This document shows, piece by piece, positions 8,541-16,903 of a stretch of DNA of 64,000 bases. Source of the DNA: Parenemella sanctibonifatiensis. GTDB lineage: Bacteria; Actinomycetota; Actinomycetes; Propionibacteriales; Propionibacteriaceae. The position numbers and the translations under genes were made by a program. Under the pieces are notes generated by a model, which ran no database searches, was not told where the DNA came from, and worked only from the letters and a program-made list of their open reading frames with translations. How positions within the stretch are numbered: the stretch's first letter is position 1; each line of letters begins with the position of its first letter. The DNA lies in assembly GCF_002250565.1 (NCBI RefSeq), contig NZ_NMVJ01000001.1, forward strand, positions 806,001 through 870,000. Direction: 5' to 3'.

Positions 8541-10193
8541 TCAGCCGTTCAGCTGGGCGTACGCCTCCTGGTATTCAATGCGGGACTCGTCGCCGGAGCG
8601 GCGGCGCCACTCCTGCACGATGTCGGTCCAAGTCGACGCGGAACGGTTGCCGCGGATGATCTCGTGGCGCGCGTCCTTGAGCTGGGTGTCCATCGCCGCG
8701 CCCTCGGTGGTCGCGGTCTCCGAGTAGAGCCCCAGGCTCGCGTCGGCGACACCGGTGGGCAGCTTCTCCTTGAGGTAGGTGTGCTGGCGGGTGGTGAGTT
8801 CCTCGTTGCCCGGGATGTAGACCTGCGAGAACTCCCTGGAGCCGGCGTACTCCAGACCGCCGAACCAGTCCGCCGCACGCCCCTCGGCATTGGTCTGGGC
8901 ATTGCCCTCGGCGTCGCGGTCCCAGTGCTTGCCTTCGATGCCGAAGATGAAGTTGAGGTATTCCTTGGTGCCGAACGGGCTCGCGACGTAGTCGAACACC
9001 CGCAGGATCTCCTTGACCCGCTCCTCGGAGTCCTGCTTGGGGATGCCAATGAAGTTGCCGAAGCCGGGCGCGGACTTGTAGATGTTGGTCTCGCCGCCAC
9101 CCTCCCACTTGGGCAGGCTGACGTAGCTGAGGTTCCAGGTCGGGAACCGGCGCGCGAACGACACCCACGCGGTGAACTGCTGAACCACCATCGACGTCAC
9201 ACCGGCCTGCTGCCAGTTGAGGAGATTGCCCGCATTCGAGATCGAATCCGGGTGCATCACGCCGTCGGCCCACAGCTGCGAGGCCACGTCCAGCGCCTCG
9301 ATGTAGATCTCCGACTCCAGCGCATGACTGAAGGTGCCATCCTCGGCAACGCCCCAGCCATTGTTGGCCCCCATCATCTGCAGGGTGACCTCGAGGATCG
9401 AGCCGATCGGATCCTGACCCAGCGCGAAGTTGCCACCACCGCTGACCTCCTTGAGCAGGTCACGGAACTCCTCCCCGTTGGCCGGCTCGGGGATGAGCGG
9501 CAGACCCCGCTGCTCCATCAGATCGCCGCGCACCTGCAGCATCTGCCCCGCCGGCGGCCGCTGCTGCGGGATGCCCCAGATCTTGCCGTTGACCATCGGG
9601 ATCATCCAGGTCTCCGGCAGGATCGATGCCAGGCCGGGGTACTCCTTGATCGCGTCGCCGCTGAGGAAGGGCGTCAGGTCGGTCATCTTCGCGTCCAGCA
9701 GCTGCGGGAACTGCGCGACCTTGAGCATCATCATGGCCTCGGGCAGATCATTGGAGGCCAGCTGCACCTGGTACTTGTTCAGGTAGTCGGCGGCACCGCC
9801 GGCGATCAACTCGAACTTGTTGCCGATCTCGGTGCTGAGCATGTCGTACCAGGGGTTGTTGCTGCCCGGCAGATACTCGACACCGATCGACGCCAAGAAG
9901 TGGATCGGATCGGTCTCCGGCAGCGGCAGGTTGTCCCGCATCGGCTCCACGTCGGCCGGATGGGCAAAGTACGCCGGCGGCACTCCCAAGTCAGGATCAC
10001 CGGGCAGATCCGGTTCGGCGCCCTCGAAGGGCACGTACGCCGGCATCTGGGTGCCGGCCTGCTGGCTGCCGGCGCGGGGCTCGTCGGCGCCACCCGCGCC
10101 GCCATCGGTGCTGCAGCCCGCCAACGTTCCAGCGCCCAGGGTCATCCCTGCCAAACCGATACCAGCCAGCAAATTCCGTCGTGAAACCGCCAT
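8541..10193 (-). CDS. Extracellular solute-binding lipoprotein, LplA-like (copy 4)
   Basis: A 550-aa family-1 binding protein for a carbohydrate ABC importer. The N-terminus has a twin-arginine-like SRRNLLAG, a hydrophobic stretch and lipobox LAGC (lipidated Cys near residue 26), followed by a Gly/Asp linker, so it is anchored outside the membrane. It shares the RPPAG motif (GIPQQRPPAGQ) and the ending YQEAYAQLNG with the three copies upstream, but it is the most diverged. It is the last gene of the run on the minus strand. The start ATG at 10193 has only a weak Shine-Dalgarno (GCAGAG). Length (about 550 aa) fits the LplA/YtcQ group, which bind oligosaccharides; the ligand here is unknown. 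Confidence 0.88.
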   Translation of the reverse strand: MAVSRRNLLAGIGLAGMTLGAGTLAGCSTDGGAGGADEPRAGSQQAGTQMPAYVPFEGAEPDLPGDPDLGVPPAYFAHPADVEPMRDNLPLPETDPIHFLASIGVEYLPGSNNPWYDMLSTEIGNKFELIAGGAADYLNKYQVQLASNDLPEAMMMLKVAQFPQLLDAKMTDLTPFLSGDAIKEYPGLASILPETWMIPMVNGKIWGIPQQRPPAGQMLQVRGDLMEQRGLPLIPEPANGEEFRDLLKEVSGGGNFALGQDPIGSILEVTLQMMGANNGWGVAEDGTFSHALESEIYIEALDVASQLWADGVMHPDSISNAGNLLNWQQAGVTSMVVQQFTAWVSFARRFPTWNLSYVSLPKWEGGGETNIYKSAPGFGNFIGIPKQDSEERVKEILRVFDYVASPFGTKEYLNFIFGIEGKHWDRDAEGNAQTNAEGRAADWFGGLEYAGSREFSQVYIPGNEELTTRQHTYLKEKLPTGVADASLGLYSETATTEGAAMDTQLKDARHEIIRGNRSASTWTDIVQEWRRRSGDESRIEYQEAYAQLNG

Positions 10194-10307
10194 CTCTGCA
10201 CATCCTTGTCCTCAGCACGGACCGCGCGACAACTCCGCACGGTGCGAGCCAGTGAACCCGCCGCGAGGGTCTCCTGCAAGCGCGTTCCTGAGGCGCGAAC
10301 GGCCGTG

Positions 10308-10318
10308 ACCGAATCGGT
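10308..10318. promoter_or_regulatory. Palindrome upstream of binding-protein copy 4
   Basis: ACCGA-A-TCGGT, an 11-bp perfect palindrome about 115 bp before the start of copy 4. It shares the CGATT core (minus strand) with palindromes ahead of the other genes of this locus and may be an operator. Confidence 0.35.
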
Positions 10319-10363
10319 ATCGGCTGTCCCGGAAACCGGAAGCACCCGGGCGTACGCACGGCA

Positions 10364-10392
10364 AACGGGGGCCGCCGAAGCGAGCCCCCGTT
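10364..10392 (-). terminator. Hairpin downstream of binding-protein copy 3
   Basis: On the minus strand AACGGGGG...CCCCCGTT closes an inner TCGC/GCGG-type stem with a UUCG tetraloop (one bulged T). It is followed by TTTGCC. It lies 39 bp after the stop codon of copy 3 and acts as a terminator or a 3'-end stabilising hairpin. Confidence 0.65.
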
Positions 10393-10430
10393 CGTGGTGC
10401 AGGTGTCGTCGTGGTGCAGCGGTACGCCGG

Positions 10431-12065
10431 TCAGCCGTTCTGGGACGCGGCGAACGCTTCCTGGTATTCGGCGCGGGTGTCATCGCCCGAACTCCGCCGC
10501 CACTGCTCGACGATGCCGTCCCAGTCCTCCACGGGCTTGCGGCCCTGGATGATCTCCAACGTGTCGGACTTGATCTGGACCGCCATCGCGGCACCCTTGG
10601 TGGTCTCGCTCTCCGAATAGAGACCGGTGGCCGCGTTCGGCACCGCCTCCGGCAGCTTCGTCGTCAGGTATTCGTGCTGGGCCTGGACGAGCTCCTGCTG
10701 ACCGGGCAGGTAGAGCTGGGAGAACGCCTTGGAGCCGGCGTATCCCAGACCGCCGACCTGGTCGCGCTTGCGCGCATCCGCGATGATCGTCGGGTTGCCG
10801 CCCTCGTCGAAGTTGTAGTGGGTCCCCTCGACACCCCACGACAGCGCGGTGTATTCGGTCGAGCCGAACGGCGAGGCGATGTAGTCGAGGATGCCGAGCA
10901 GTTCCAGTACCCGCTCCTCGTTGTCCTGCTTGGGGATGCCGACCCAGTTCGGATAACCGGGGACGCCCTGGTGGATCGCGACCGCGCCGCCGCCGTCCCA
11001 TTGCGGCATCTCGACATAGGAAATGTCCCACTCGGGGTTGCTCTGCGCGAAGGTCTGCCAGCCGGTGAAGGCCTGGATGTAGAGGGCGGTGACGTCACTG
11101 GTGAGCCACATCGAGTTGTTGCCCGGGTTCGAGATCGACTCCGGATGCAGCAGCCCCTCATCCCAGATCCGGGCAGTCGCGGCAAGCGCTTCCTTGTACT
11201 GCTCCGTCTCGTACTGGTGAGTGAACTGGCCACCCTCCTCGGCCCAGCCGTTGGGTGCGCCCATCATCTCCAGGATCGCGACCAGCAGCCACGAGGCCGG
11301 ATCCGCGCCCATGGCAAACTTTCCGCCGCCGGTGAGCTCGCGCATCAAGTCGATGAACTCCTCGCCGTTGGCCGGCGCCGGAGTGTTCTCGATGCCACGC
11401 TCGGCGAGCATGTCGCCGCGGCAGGAGATGATCCGGCCGGCCGGCGGCCGCGCCTGCGCGACACCCCAGTACTTCCCGTTGAGCAGCGGCAGCTGCCAGG
11501 TCTGCGGCAGCGTCGAGGCCAGGCCCGGGAACTGATTGATCGCATCCCCGGACAGGTACGGGGTGAGGTCGGTCATTTGCTGTTCGAGCAGCTTGGGGAA
11601 CTGCGGCACGGTCTGCATCTGCAGCAGGTCAGGCAGGTCGCCCGACGCCATCATCACCTGGAACTTGTCGCGGTACTCCGCCGAGGTGGCAGCGATCAGT
11701 TCGAACTCGGCGCCCATCTGCTCCGACAGCAGCTTGCCCCAGCTGTTGTCCGCCGTCGGGATGCCGGTGGCCTGCGCCATGATCGAGAAAGGAGCGATCT
11801 CCGGTCGCGGCACCTGACCGGCGTCACTGATCTCCGGATAGGAGAAGTACGCAGCCGGCACACCCGACTCCGGATCGGCCGGCAGGTCCGGCTCCGGGGC
11901 ACCCGGGAACGGGGTGTACGCCGGTTCGAGGGTGTCACCCTGCTGCGAGCCTGAACTGTTTCCACCTCCGCCGCCATCGCTCGAGCAGGCGCTGAGACCT
12001 GCGATGGCCAGAGCAGCGCCGCCGGCGCCACCCAACAGCTGTCGACGTGAAATGGAAATAACCAT
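10431..12065 (-). CDS. Extracellular solute-binding lipoprotein, LplA-like (copy 3)
   Basis: About 544 aa. Signal region SRRQLLGGAGGAALAIAG with lipobox LSAC and a Gly/Ser linker. It is very close to copy 2: both contain FGSTEYTALSWGVEGTHYN and GKYWGV followed by RPPAGR, so the two are recent duplicates. The end is YQEAFAASQNG. The longest frame begins at 12074 (MGVMVISISRRQ). I chose ATG 12065 because GGGAG lies directly before it, although the spacing is unusually short and an ATT start slightly downstream cannot be excluded. It is flanked on both sides by strong hairpins, so it may have its own promoter or be expressed by partial read-through from the permease genes. Confidence 0.88.
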   Translation of the reverse strand: MVISISRRQLLGGAGGAALAIAGLSACSSDGGGGGNSSGSQQGDTLEPAYTPFPGAPEPDLPADPESGVPAAYFSYPEISDAGQVPRPEIAPFSIMAQATGIPTADNSWGKLLSEQMGAEFELIAATSAEYRDKFQVMMASGDLPDLLQMQTVPQFPKLLEQQMTDLTPYLSGDAINQFPGLASTLPQTWQLPLLNGKYWGVAQARPPAGRIISCRGDMLAERGIENTPAPANGEEFIDLMRELTGGGKFAMGADPASWLLVAILEMMGAPNGWAEEGGQFTHQYETEQYKEALAATARIWDEGLLHPESISNPGNNSMWLTSDVTALYIQAFTGWQTFAQSNPEWDISYVEMPQWDGGGAVAIHQGVPGYPNWVGIPKQDNEERVLELLGILDYIASPFGSTEYTALSWGVEGTHYNFDEGGNPTIIADARKRDQVGGLGYAGSKAFSQLYLPGQQELVQAQHEYLTTKLPEAVPNAATGLYSESETTKGAAMAVQIKSDTLEIIQGRKPVEDWDGIVEQWRRSSGDDTRAEYQEAFAASQNG

Positions 12066-12105
12066 CACTCCCATGATGTTGGATTTTTCGGCAAACTTCC
12101 TTGCA

Positions 12106-12117
12106 GTAATCGGTTAC
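12106..12117. promoter_or_regulatory. Palindromic candidate operator before copy 3
   Basis: GTAATCGGTTAC (arms GTAA/TTAC), about 40 bp upstream of the copy 3 start. On the minus strand it reads GTAACCGATTAC and is preceded by GG, giving GGGTAACCG, which recurs upstream of copy 2. Confidence 0.4.
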
Positions 12118-12185
12118 CCGAGGCTAGCTCGCGCCCCGTCCACAGACAAACCGGGCTCGCTCCATGCCCGCTTGCGGCAACACAA

Positions 12186-12215
12186 AGGCGGGGCCCGCCG
12201 AAGCGAGCCCCGCCT
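12186..12215 (-). terminator. UUCG-capped hairpin downstream of binding-protein copy 2
   Basis: On the minus strand AGGCGGGGC-TCGC-UUCG-GCGG-GCCCCGCCT forms a 13-bp stem (one G-T pair) with a UUCG tetraloop, followed by TTGTGTT. It lies 26 bp after the copy 2 stop and is a strong intrinsic-terminator candidate. Confidence 0.75.
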
Positions 12216-12241
12216 GTCGCCCGATCAGGCGTACGGCTTGA

Positions 12242-13864
12242 TCACCCGTTCTGGGCTGCCGCGAACGCGTCCTCGTACTCCTTGCGGCTCGCGTCACCGG
12301 ACTGGCCTTTCCACTCGGTGACGACCGCGTCCCAGGAGTCGACCGGCTTGCGGCCCTGGATGATCTCCAGCGCTTCGGACTTGATCTGCTGGCTCATGCC
12401 GGCCCCCTTCGAGGTCGCCGACTCCGAGTAGAGGCCGGTGGCGGCGTTGGCCACGGCATCGGGCAGCTTCTTGGTGAGGTACTCGTGCTGGGCTTCAACG
12501 AGTTCCTTCTGTCCCGGCAGGTAGAGCTGGGAGTAGGCCTTGGAGCCGGCATAGCCGATGCCGCCGACCTGGTCCCGCTCGCGGGCCGCTGCCACGATCG
12601 CGGGGTTGCCGGACTCGTCGAGGTTGTAGTGGGTCCCCTCGACACCCCACGACAGCGCGGTGTATTCGGTCGATCCGAACGGCGAGGCGATGTAGTCGAG
12701 GATGCCGAGCAGCTCGAGCACCCGTTCTTCGCTGTCCTGCTTGGTGATGCCCACCCACGCGCCGTAGCCGGCCGGGCCGGCGTGGATCGGGGCCGGGCCA
12801 CCGCCGTCCCACTGCGGCAGTTCGAGATAGGAGATGCCCCAGTCGGGGTAGTTCTGGGCGAAGGTCTGCCAGCCAGTGAAGGCTTGGATGTAGAGCGAGG
12901 TGACACCACCGGTGAGCCACATCGAGTTGTTACCCGGGTTGGAAATCGACTCCGGATGCAGCAGCCCCTCATCCCAGACCTGGGCCGCCACCGCAAGCGC
13001 TTCCTTGTAGATCGGCGACTCGAACTGGTGGGTGAACTTGCCACCCTCCTCGGACCAGGCGTTGGGCGCACCCATCATCTCCAACAGCGCGGGCAGCAGC
13101 CAGCCATACGGGTCGGCGCCCATCGCGAACTTCCCGCCGCCGCTCAGCTCGCGCAGGATGTCCAGGAACTCCTCGCCGTTGGCGGGGCTCTGGGTTGCCT
13201 CCAACCCACGCTCGGCCAGAATGTCGCCACGGGTCGAGATGATTCGGCCGGCCGGCGGCCGCGACTGGGAGACACCCCAGTACTTGCCGTTGACCAGCGG
13301 AATTTCCCAGGTCTTCGGCATGATCGAGGCGAGCCCCGGATAGTTGTTGATCGCGTCGCCGGCCAGATAAGGCGTCAGATCGGTCATCTTCGCCTCGAGC
13401 AGCTGCGGGAACTGCGGCACCGTCGCGATCTGCAGCAGGTCGGGCAAGTCGTTCGAGGCCATCATCACCTGGAACTTGCTGGTGTACTCCGCCGACGGCG
13501 CCGCGATCAGCTCAAACTTGGCACCCATCTGCTCCGCCAACAGCGCGCTCCAGGTGTTGTCGCCGGCGGGGATGCCGGTCGCCTGCGCCATGATCGAGAA
13601 GGGCGCAATCTCGGGCCGCGGCAACGGGCCGGCATCGCTGATCTCCGGATAGGAGAAGTACGCCGGCGGCACGCCCGCGTCCGGATCGGCGGGCAGGTCC
13701 GGCTCCGGGGCACCCGGGAACGGGGTGTAGGTCGGCTGCTGGGTGTCACCCTGCTGACTGCCGGAGGTGGTCTCGCCACCGCCGTCGCTCGAGCAGGCGC
13801 TCAGCCCCGCGATCGCCAACGCAGCGCCACCTGCGCCACCCAACAACTGCCGACGTGAAACCAC
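12242..13864 (-). CDS. Extracellular solute-binding lipoprotein, LplA-like (copy 2)
   Basis: 540 aa. It begins with GTG (MVSRRQLLGG), with AGAGGAG 9 nt upstream. The Tat-like SRR, hydrophobic segment and lipobox LSAC are followed by a short Ser/Gly linker. It shares long identical stretches with copy 3 (for example FGSTEYTALSWGVEGTHYN) and more distant similarity with copies 1 and 4; all have the RPPAG motif. The C-terminal end is YEDAFAAAQNG. It would deliver an oligosaccharide to the permease pair at 15914-17973. Divergence from copy 3 is spread over the N-terminal lobe and the 300-360 region, where ligand contacts would be expected, so a different sugar preference is possible. Confidence 0.88.
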   Translation of the reverse strand: MVSRRQLLGGAGGAALAIAGLSACSSDGGGETTSGSQQGDTQQPTYTPFPGAPEPDLPADPDAGVPPAYFSYPEISDAGPLPRPEIAPFSIMAQATGIPAGDNTWSALLAEQMGAKFELIAAPSAEYTSKFQVMMASNDLPDLLQIATVPQFPQLLEAKMTDLTPYLAGDAINNYPGLASIMPKTWEIPLVNGKYWGVSQSRPPAGRIISTRGDILAERGLEATQSPANGEEFLDILRELSGGGKFAMGADPYGWLLPALLEMMGAPNAWSEEGGKFTHQFESPIYKEALAVAAQVWDEGLLHPESISNPGNNSMWLTGGVTSLYIQAFTGWQTFAQNYPDWGISYLELPQWDGGGPAPIHAGPAGYGAWVGITKQDSEERVLELLGILDYIASPFGSTEYTALSWGVEGTHYNLDESGNPAIVAAARERDQVGGIGYAGSKAYSQLYLPGQKELVEAQHEYLTKKLPDAVANAATGLYSESATSKGAGMSQQIKSEALEIIQGRKPVDSWDAVVTEWKGQSGDASRKEYEDAFAAAQNG

Positions 13865-13884
13865 GGTCCATCACTCCTCTGAGA

Positions 13885-13920
13885 CGGTTACCCTCAACAA
13901 CAATTACCGGTAGTAATCGT
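13885..13920. promoter_or_regulatory. Candidate operator region before copy 2
   Basis: ACAATTAC-CGGTA-GTAATCGT at 13900-13920 is an imperfect palindrome (7 of 8 arm bases match). CGGTTACCC at 13885-13893 repeats the motif seen before copy 3. Both lie between the preceding hairpin and the copy 2 ribosome-binding site. Confidence 0.4.
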
Positions 13921-13957
13921 TTGCCTGAAGTATCCACCCCGGCACCGAAAGCGCAAT

Positions 13958-13988
13958 GGGGCCCGTCGACACAGTGTCGACGGGCCCC
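13958..13988 (-). terminator. Long perfect hairpin downstream of binding-protein copy 1
   Basis: Arms GGGGCCCGTCGACA and TGTCGACGGGCCCC (14 bp) flank a 3-nt loop. It lies 13 bp after the copy 1 stop and is followed on the minus strand by ATTGCGCTTT. The perfect symmetry allows it to work on either strand. Confidence 0.65.
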
Positions 13989-14001
13989 AGCGGGAGGGCG
14001 C

Positions 14002-15642
14002 TCAGCCGTTGGCCTCCGCGTACGCCTCCTCATACTCACCGCGTACGGTGTCGCCGGTGCCGTTCTTCCAATCCTGGACCACATCCGCCCAGGTCGACAG
14101 ACTCTGTCGGCCCTGGATGATCTGGAGGCGGGCGTCCTTGGCGGTCTTGCTGAAGGACTGGTCCCCGCCCGTCGCCGTCTCGGAGTAGAGGCCGCTGGAG
14201 GCGTTCGCCTTGGCGGTGGGCAGCTTCTCGGTGAGGTAGGCGTGCTGGGCCCGCACCAGCTCCTCCTGGCCGGGCAGATACAGCTGCGAGTAGGGCCGGG
14301 TGCCGGCGTACCGAAGCCCGCCGAACTTCTCGGACTCGACGGCCGCTGAGATCGGGGTCGGGTTGCCGCCATCGTCGAAGTTGAAGTGTCGTCCCTCGAT
14401 GCCGTACTCGATGGTCTGGTACTCTTGCGTGCCGAACGGTGAGGCGAGGTAGTCCAGGATCCGCAGCAGCGCGAGCGTACGCTCCTCGCTGGGCTGCTTG
14501 GACATGCCGATGAAGGTGGCGTAGCCCGCCTCGCTCTTGTGGATGTCGGCCACTCCGCCGCCGTCCCACTTGGGCAGCTCGATGAAGCCCATGTTCCAGT
14601 CAGGGTATTGCTGGGCGTAAGTCGCCCACCCCGTGAACCCCTGGGCGTACAGGGTGGAGACGCCGCCACTGAGCCAGGCGAAGTTGTTACCGGGGTTGGC
14701 AATCGCCTCGGGGTGGATCAGCTTCTCCTGCCACATCTGCTGGGTGATCTCCAGCGCCTGTTCGTACGCCTCGGTCTCGTACCAGTTGGTGAACTTGCCG
14801 CCCTCGACTGACCAGTTGTTCGGCGCTCCGGTCATCTCGAGGATGACCCGCAGCACCCACGCATCCGGGTCACTGGCGAAGGCGAACTTGCCGTCCCCGG
14901 TCAGCTCCCGGCACAGGTCCAAGAACTCCTCACCGTTGGCGACGGTGGGATTCTCCTCGATCCCGCGCTCGGCAAGCAGGTCGTTGCGCACCGACAGGAT
15001 CCGACCGGCCGGCGGCCGCGGCTGCACGACACCCCAGAACTTGCCGTTGACCAGCGGAATGTTCCAACTCTCCGTCGGGATCGACGCCAGACCGGGGAAC
15101 TCCTTGATGTTGTCCCCAGAGATGTAGGGGGTGAAGTCGGTGAAGTTCTTCTCGAGCATCGCGGGATACTGCGGCACCGACTGCATCTGCAAGAAGTCGG
15201 GCAGGTCACCGGAGGCCAGGACCACGGTGTACTTGCTCTTGTACTCGGTGAAGGTGCCGTTGATCATCTCGAACTTGTTGCCCATGTCAGTGGCGAGCTT
15301 CTGATACCACTGGTTGTCAGGGCGGATCGATTCGTCCGGGTTCATCTGGGCCATCATCGAGAACGGCTCGGACTCCGGGAAGGGCAACTCGTGCAGCGCC
15401 TCGCTGCTGTCGGGGAAGCTGAAGTATCCGGCCGGGATCGAGTTCTCGCCATCGCTGGGCAGATCCGGCGTGCTGAACTCGAGCGGGACATAGGTGGGGA
15501 ACTCCACGCCGGCATTGGCGTCTCCCCCACCACCGCCGCCTCGACCGCCTGCCGGGGTGTCATTGGGCCCGCAGGCGCTGAGGCCCGCCACCGCCAGGGC
15601 GGCGGCTCCAGTGCCACCGAGCAGTTGTCGTCGTGAAACCAT
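14002..15642 (-). CDS. Extracellular solute-binding lipoprotein, LplA-like (copy 1)
   Basis: 546 aa. ATG 15642 (MVSRRQLLGGTGAAALAVAG) has AGGAG 6 nt upstream, so it is preferred to a TTG two codons earlier. The lipobox is LSAC, followed by PND and a Gly/Ala-rich linker. The family motif appears as GKFWGVVQPRPPAGR and the C-terminus as YEEAYAEANG. It is the binding protein closest to the permease genes and is probably the ancestral partner of the transporter. It is separated from them by a hairpin at 15842-15871 and about 200 bp holding repeated GTAATCA motifs. The ligand is not recognisable from the sequence. Confidence 0.88.
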   Translation of the reverse strand: MVSRRQLLGGTGAAALAVAGLSACGPNDTPAGGRGGGGGGDANAGVEFPTYVPLEFSTPDLPSDGENSIPAGYFSFPDSSEALHELPFPESEPFSMMAQMNPDESIRPDNQWYQKLATDMGNKFEMINGTFTEYKSKYTVVLASGDLPDFLQMQSVPQYPAMLEKNFTDFTPYISGDNIKEFPGLASIPTESWNIPLVNGKFWGVVQPRPPAGRILSVRNDLLAERGIEENPTVANGEEFLDLCRELTGDGKFAFASDPDAWVLRVILEMTGAPNNWSVEGGKFTNWYETEAYEQALEITQQMWQEKLIHPEAIANPGNNFAWLSGGVSTLYAQGFTGWATYAQQYPDWNMGFIELPKWDGGGVADIHKSEAGYATFIGMSKQPSEERTLALLRILDYLASPFGTQEYQTIEYGIEGRHFNFDDGGNPTPISAAVESEKFGGLRYAGTRPYSQLYLPGQEELVRAQHAYLTEKLPTAKANASSGLYSETATGGDQSFSKTAKDARLQIIQGRQSLSTWADVVQDWKNGTGDTVRGEYEEAYAEANG

Positions 15643-15765
15643 GGCCAACTCCTACGTTGTCCGTACCGGCTCTGCAACCGGTGGTGGGTGTCGGCGCAGA
15701 TGCGCCGGAATTGCGTTACTACCGTCATATGGCCCTACGGAAAGCGCAACCCAAACCCGCTGACC

Positions 15766-15817
15766 GTAATCAATCCTTGACCAAACAGGGCCATCTGCAT
15801 GACGTTTCACGTAATCA
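15766..15817. promoter_or_regulatory. Paired GTAATCA motifs before copy 1
   Basis: GTAATCA occurs at 15766-15772 and 15811-15817, 45 bp apart, upstream of copy 1. The second is part of GTTTCACGTAATCA. The motif GTAATC is shared with the palindromes before copies 2 and 3. Confidence 0.35.
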
Positions 15818-15841
15818 CTCCCACCTGACCTGGAACGCCGA

Positions 15842-15871
15842 CGGCGGGTCCTGCCGAAGCAGGACCCGCCG
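15842..15871 (-). terminator. UUCG-capped hairpin downstream of the permease genes
   Basis: On the minus strand CGGCGGGTCCTGC-UUCG-GCAGGACCCGCCG gives a 13-bp perfect stem with a UUCG loop. It lies 42 bp after the permease stop. No T-run follows, so it may be a processing or stabilising hairpin rather than a full terminator. Confidence 0.6.
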
Positions 15872-15913
15872 CTGGTTGTCGTTGTGGTCGTGCGGTGCGG
15901 TGCGCGGTGGGCG

Positions 15914-16903
15914 TCAGCCCTTGACCGCACCGGTGAGCATGCCCTTGGTGAAGTGCTTCTGGAGGAAGGGGTACACCATGGCAATCGGTACCAGCGCGAC
16001 CACCAGGATCGCCATCTGCAGTGCCGGCTGTGGCGGCATCATTTCCGCGACGATGTCCATCTGGTCGGGGTTGATCTGGCTCTGGTTCACCAGGTACTGA
16101 CGCAGGATCAACTGGATCGGCCACTTCGAGGCGTCGTTGAGGTAGAGCAACGCGGAGAAGTAGACGTTCCAGTAGGTCACGGCGTAGAACAGGCCGATCG
16201 CAGCCAGAATCGGCTTCGACAGCGGCAGCACGATGTTGGCAAAGATGCGCATCTCACTGGCACCGTCGATCCGGGCTGCCTGGCTCAACTCCTGCGGCAG
16301 GTTCATGAAGAACGCGCGCATCACGATGGTGTTGAAGCCACTGATCAGCACCGGGAAGATCAGCGACCACACCGAATTCAGCAGGCCCACCTGGCGCACC
16401 GTCAGGTACACCGGGATCATGCCGGCCGAGAACAGCATGGTCAGCAGCACCATGAACAGGATGAACTTGTTGAACAGCATCTGCCGCTGCGACAGCGCGT
16501 ACGCCAGCATGGTCGTCGCCAGCAGCGACAGGCCGGTACCGACGAGGGTGACGAAGATCGACACACCGAGCGCCTGGGTGACCTGACCGCCACCGAGGAT
16601 CGCCTTGTACGCGGTGAGGCTCGGGTTCTGCGGCCAGAAGACCAGGCCACCCTCCCGACCGATCTGCACCTCGTCGGCAAAGCTGGTCATGATGACCATC
16701 CAGAACGGCACCACCACCAGCGCCGCAGCGATGAAGAGGACCAGACCTCGGAAGAAGGCCGCCACCGGGGAGGACTTCGACCCCACATACATGCCTGGCT
16801 GGTCGGTGTTGTACTTCTGCTTGACGTTGAGCGCGTTCTTGGACTTCTTGGTGTCCTTCTCGTAGTCCGCGACCGCGTCGACGTGCCCCATTCCGCCGCT
16901 CAT
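15914..16903 (-). CDS. Carbohydrate ABC transporter permease, LplC/MalG type
   Basis: 329 aa with about six hydrophobic segments from residue 45 onward. The EAA loop that docks the ATPase is visible as QAARIDGASEMRIFANIVLPL. The hydrophilic N-terminus (about 45 residues) precedes the first membrane span. The start codon overlaps the stop of the upstream permease gene by 4 nt (16900-16903), so the two are translationally coupled and form a heterodimeric membrane channel. It is followed by four binding-protein genes and no ATPase gene, so it presumably uses a shared MsiK/MsmK-like ATPase encoded elsewhere (inference). Confidence 0.93.
   Translation of the reverse strand: MSGGMGHVDAVADYEKDTKKSKNALNVKQKYNTDQPGMYVGSKSSPVAAFFRGLVLFIAAALVVVPFWMVIMTSFADEVQIGREGGLVFWPQNPSLTAYKAILGGGQVTQALGVSIFVTLVGTGLSLLATTMLAYALSQRQMLFNKFILFMVLLTMLFSAGMIPVYLTVRQVGLLNSVWSLIFPVLISGFNTIVMRAFFMNLPQELSQAARIDGASEMRIFANIVLPLSKPILAAIGLFYAVTYWNVYFSALLYLNDASKWPIQLILRQYLVNQSQINPDQMDIVAEMMPPQPALQMAILVVALVPIAMVYPFLQKHFTKGMLTGAVKG

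Noticed and set aside
15804-15817. parS-like GTTTCACGTAATC sequence
   Set aside because: Only about the first nine bases match GTTTCACGTGAAAC; the second half diverges and the site is better explained by the GTAATCA repeat of the sugar locus.
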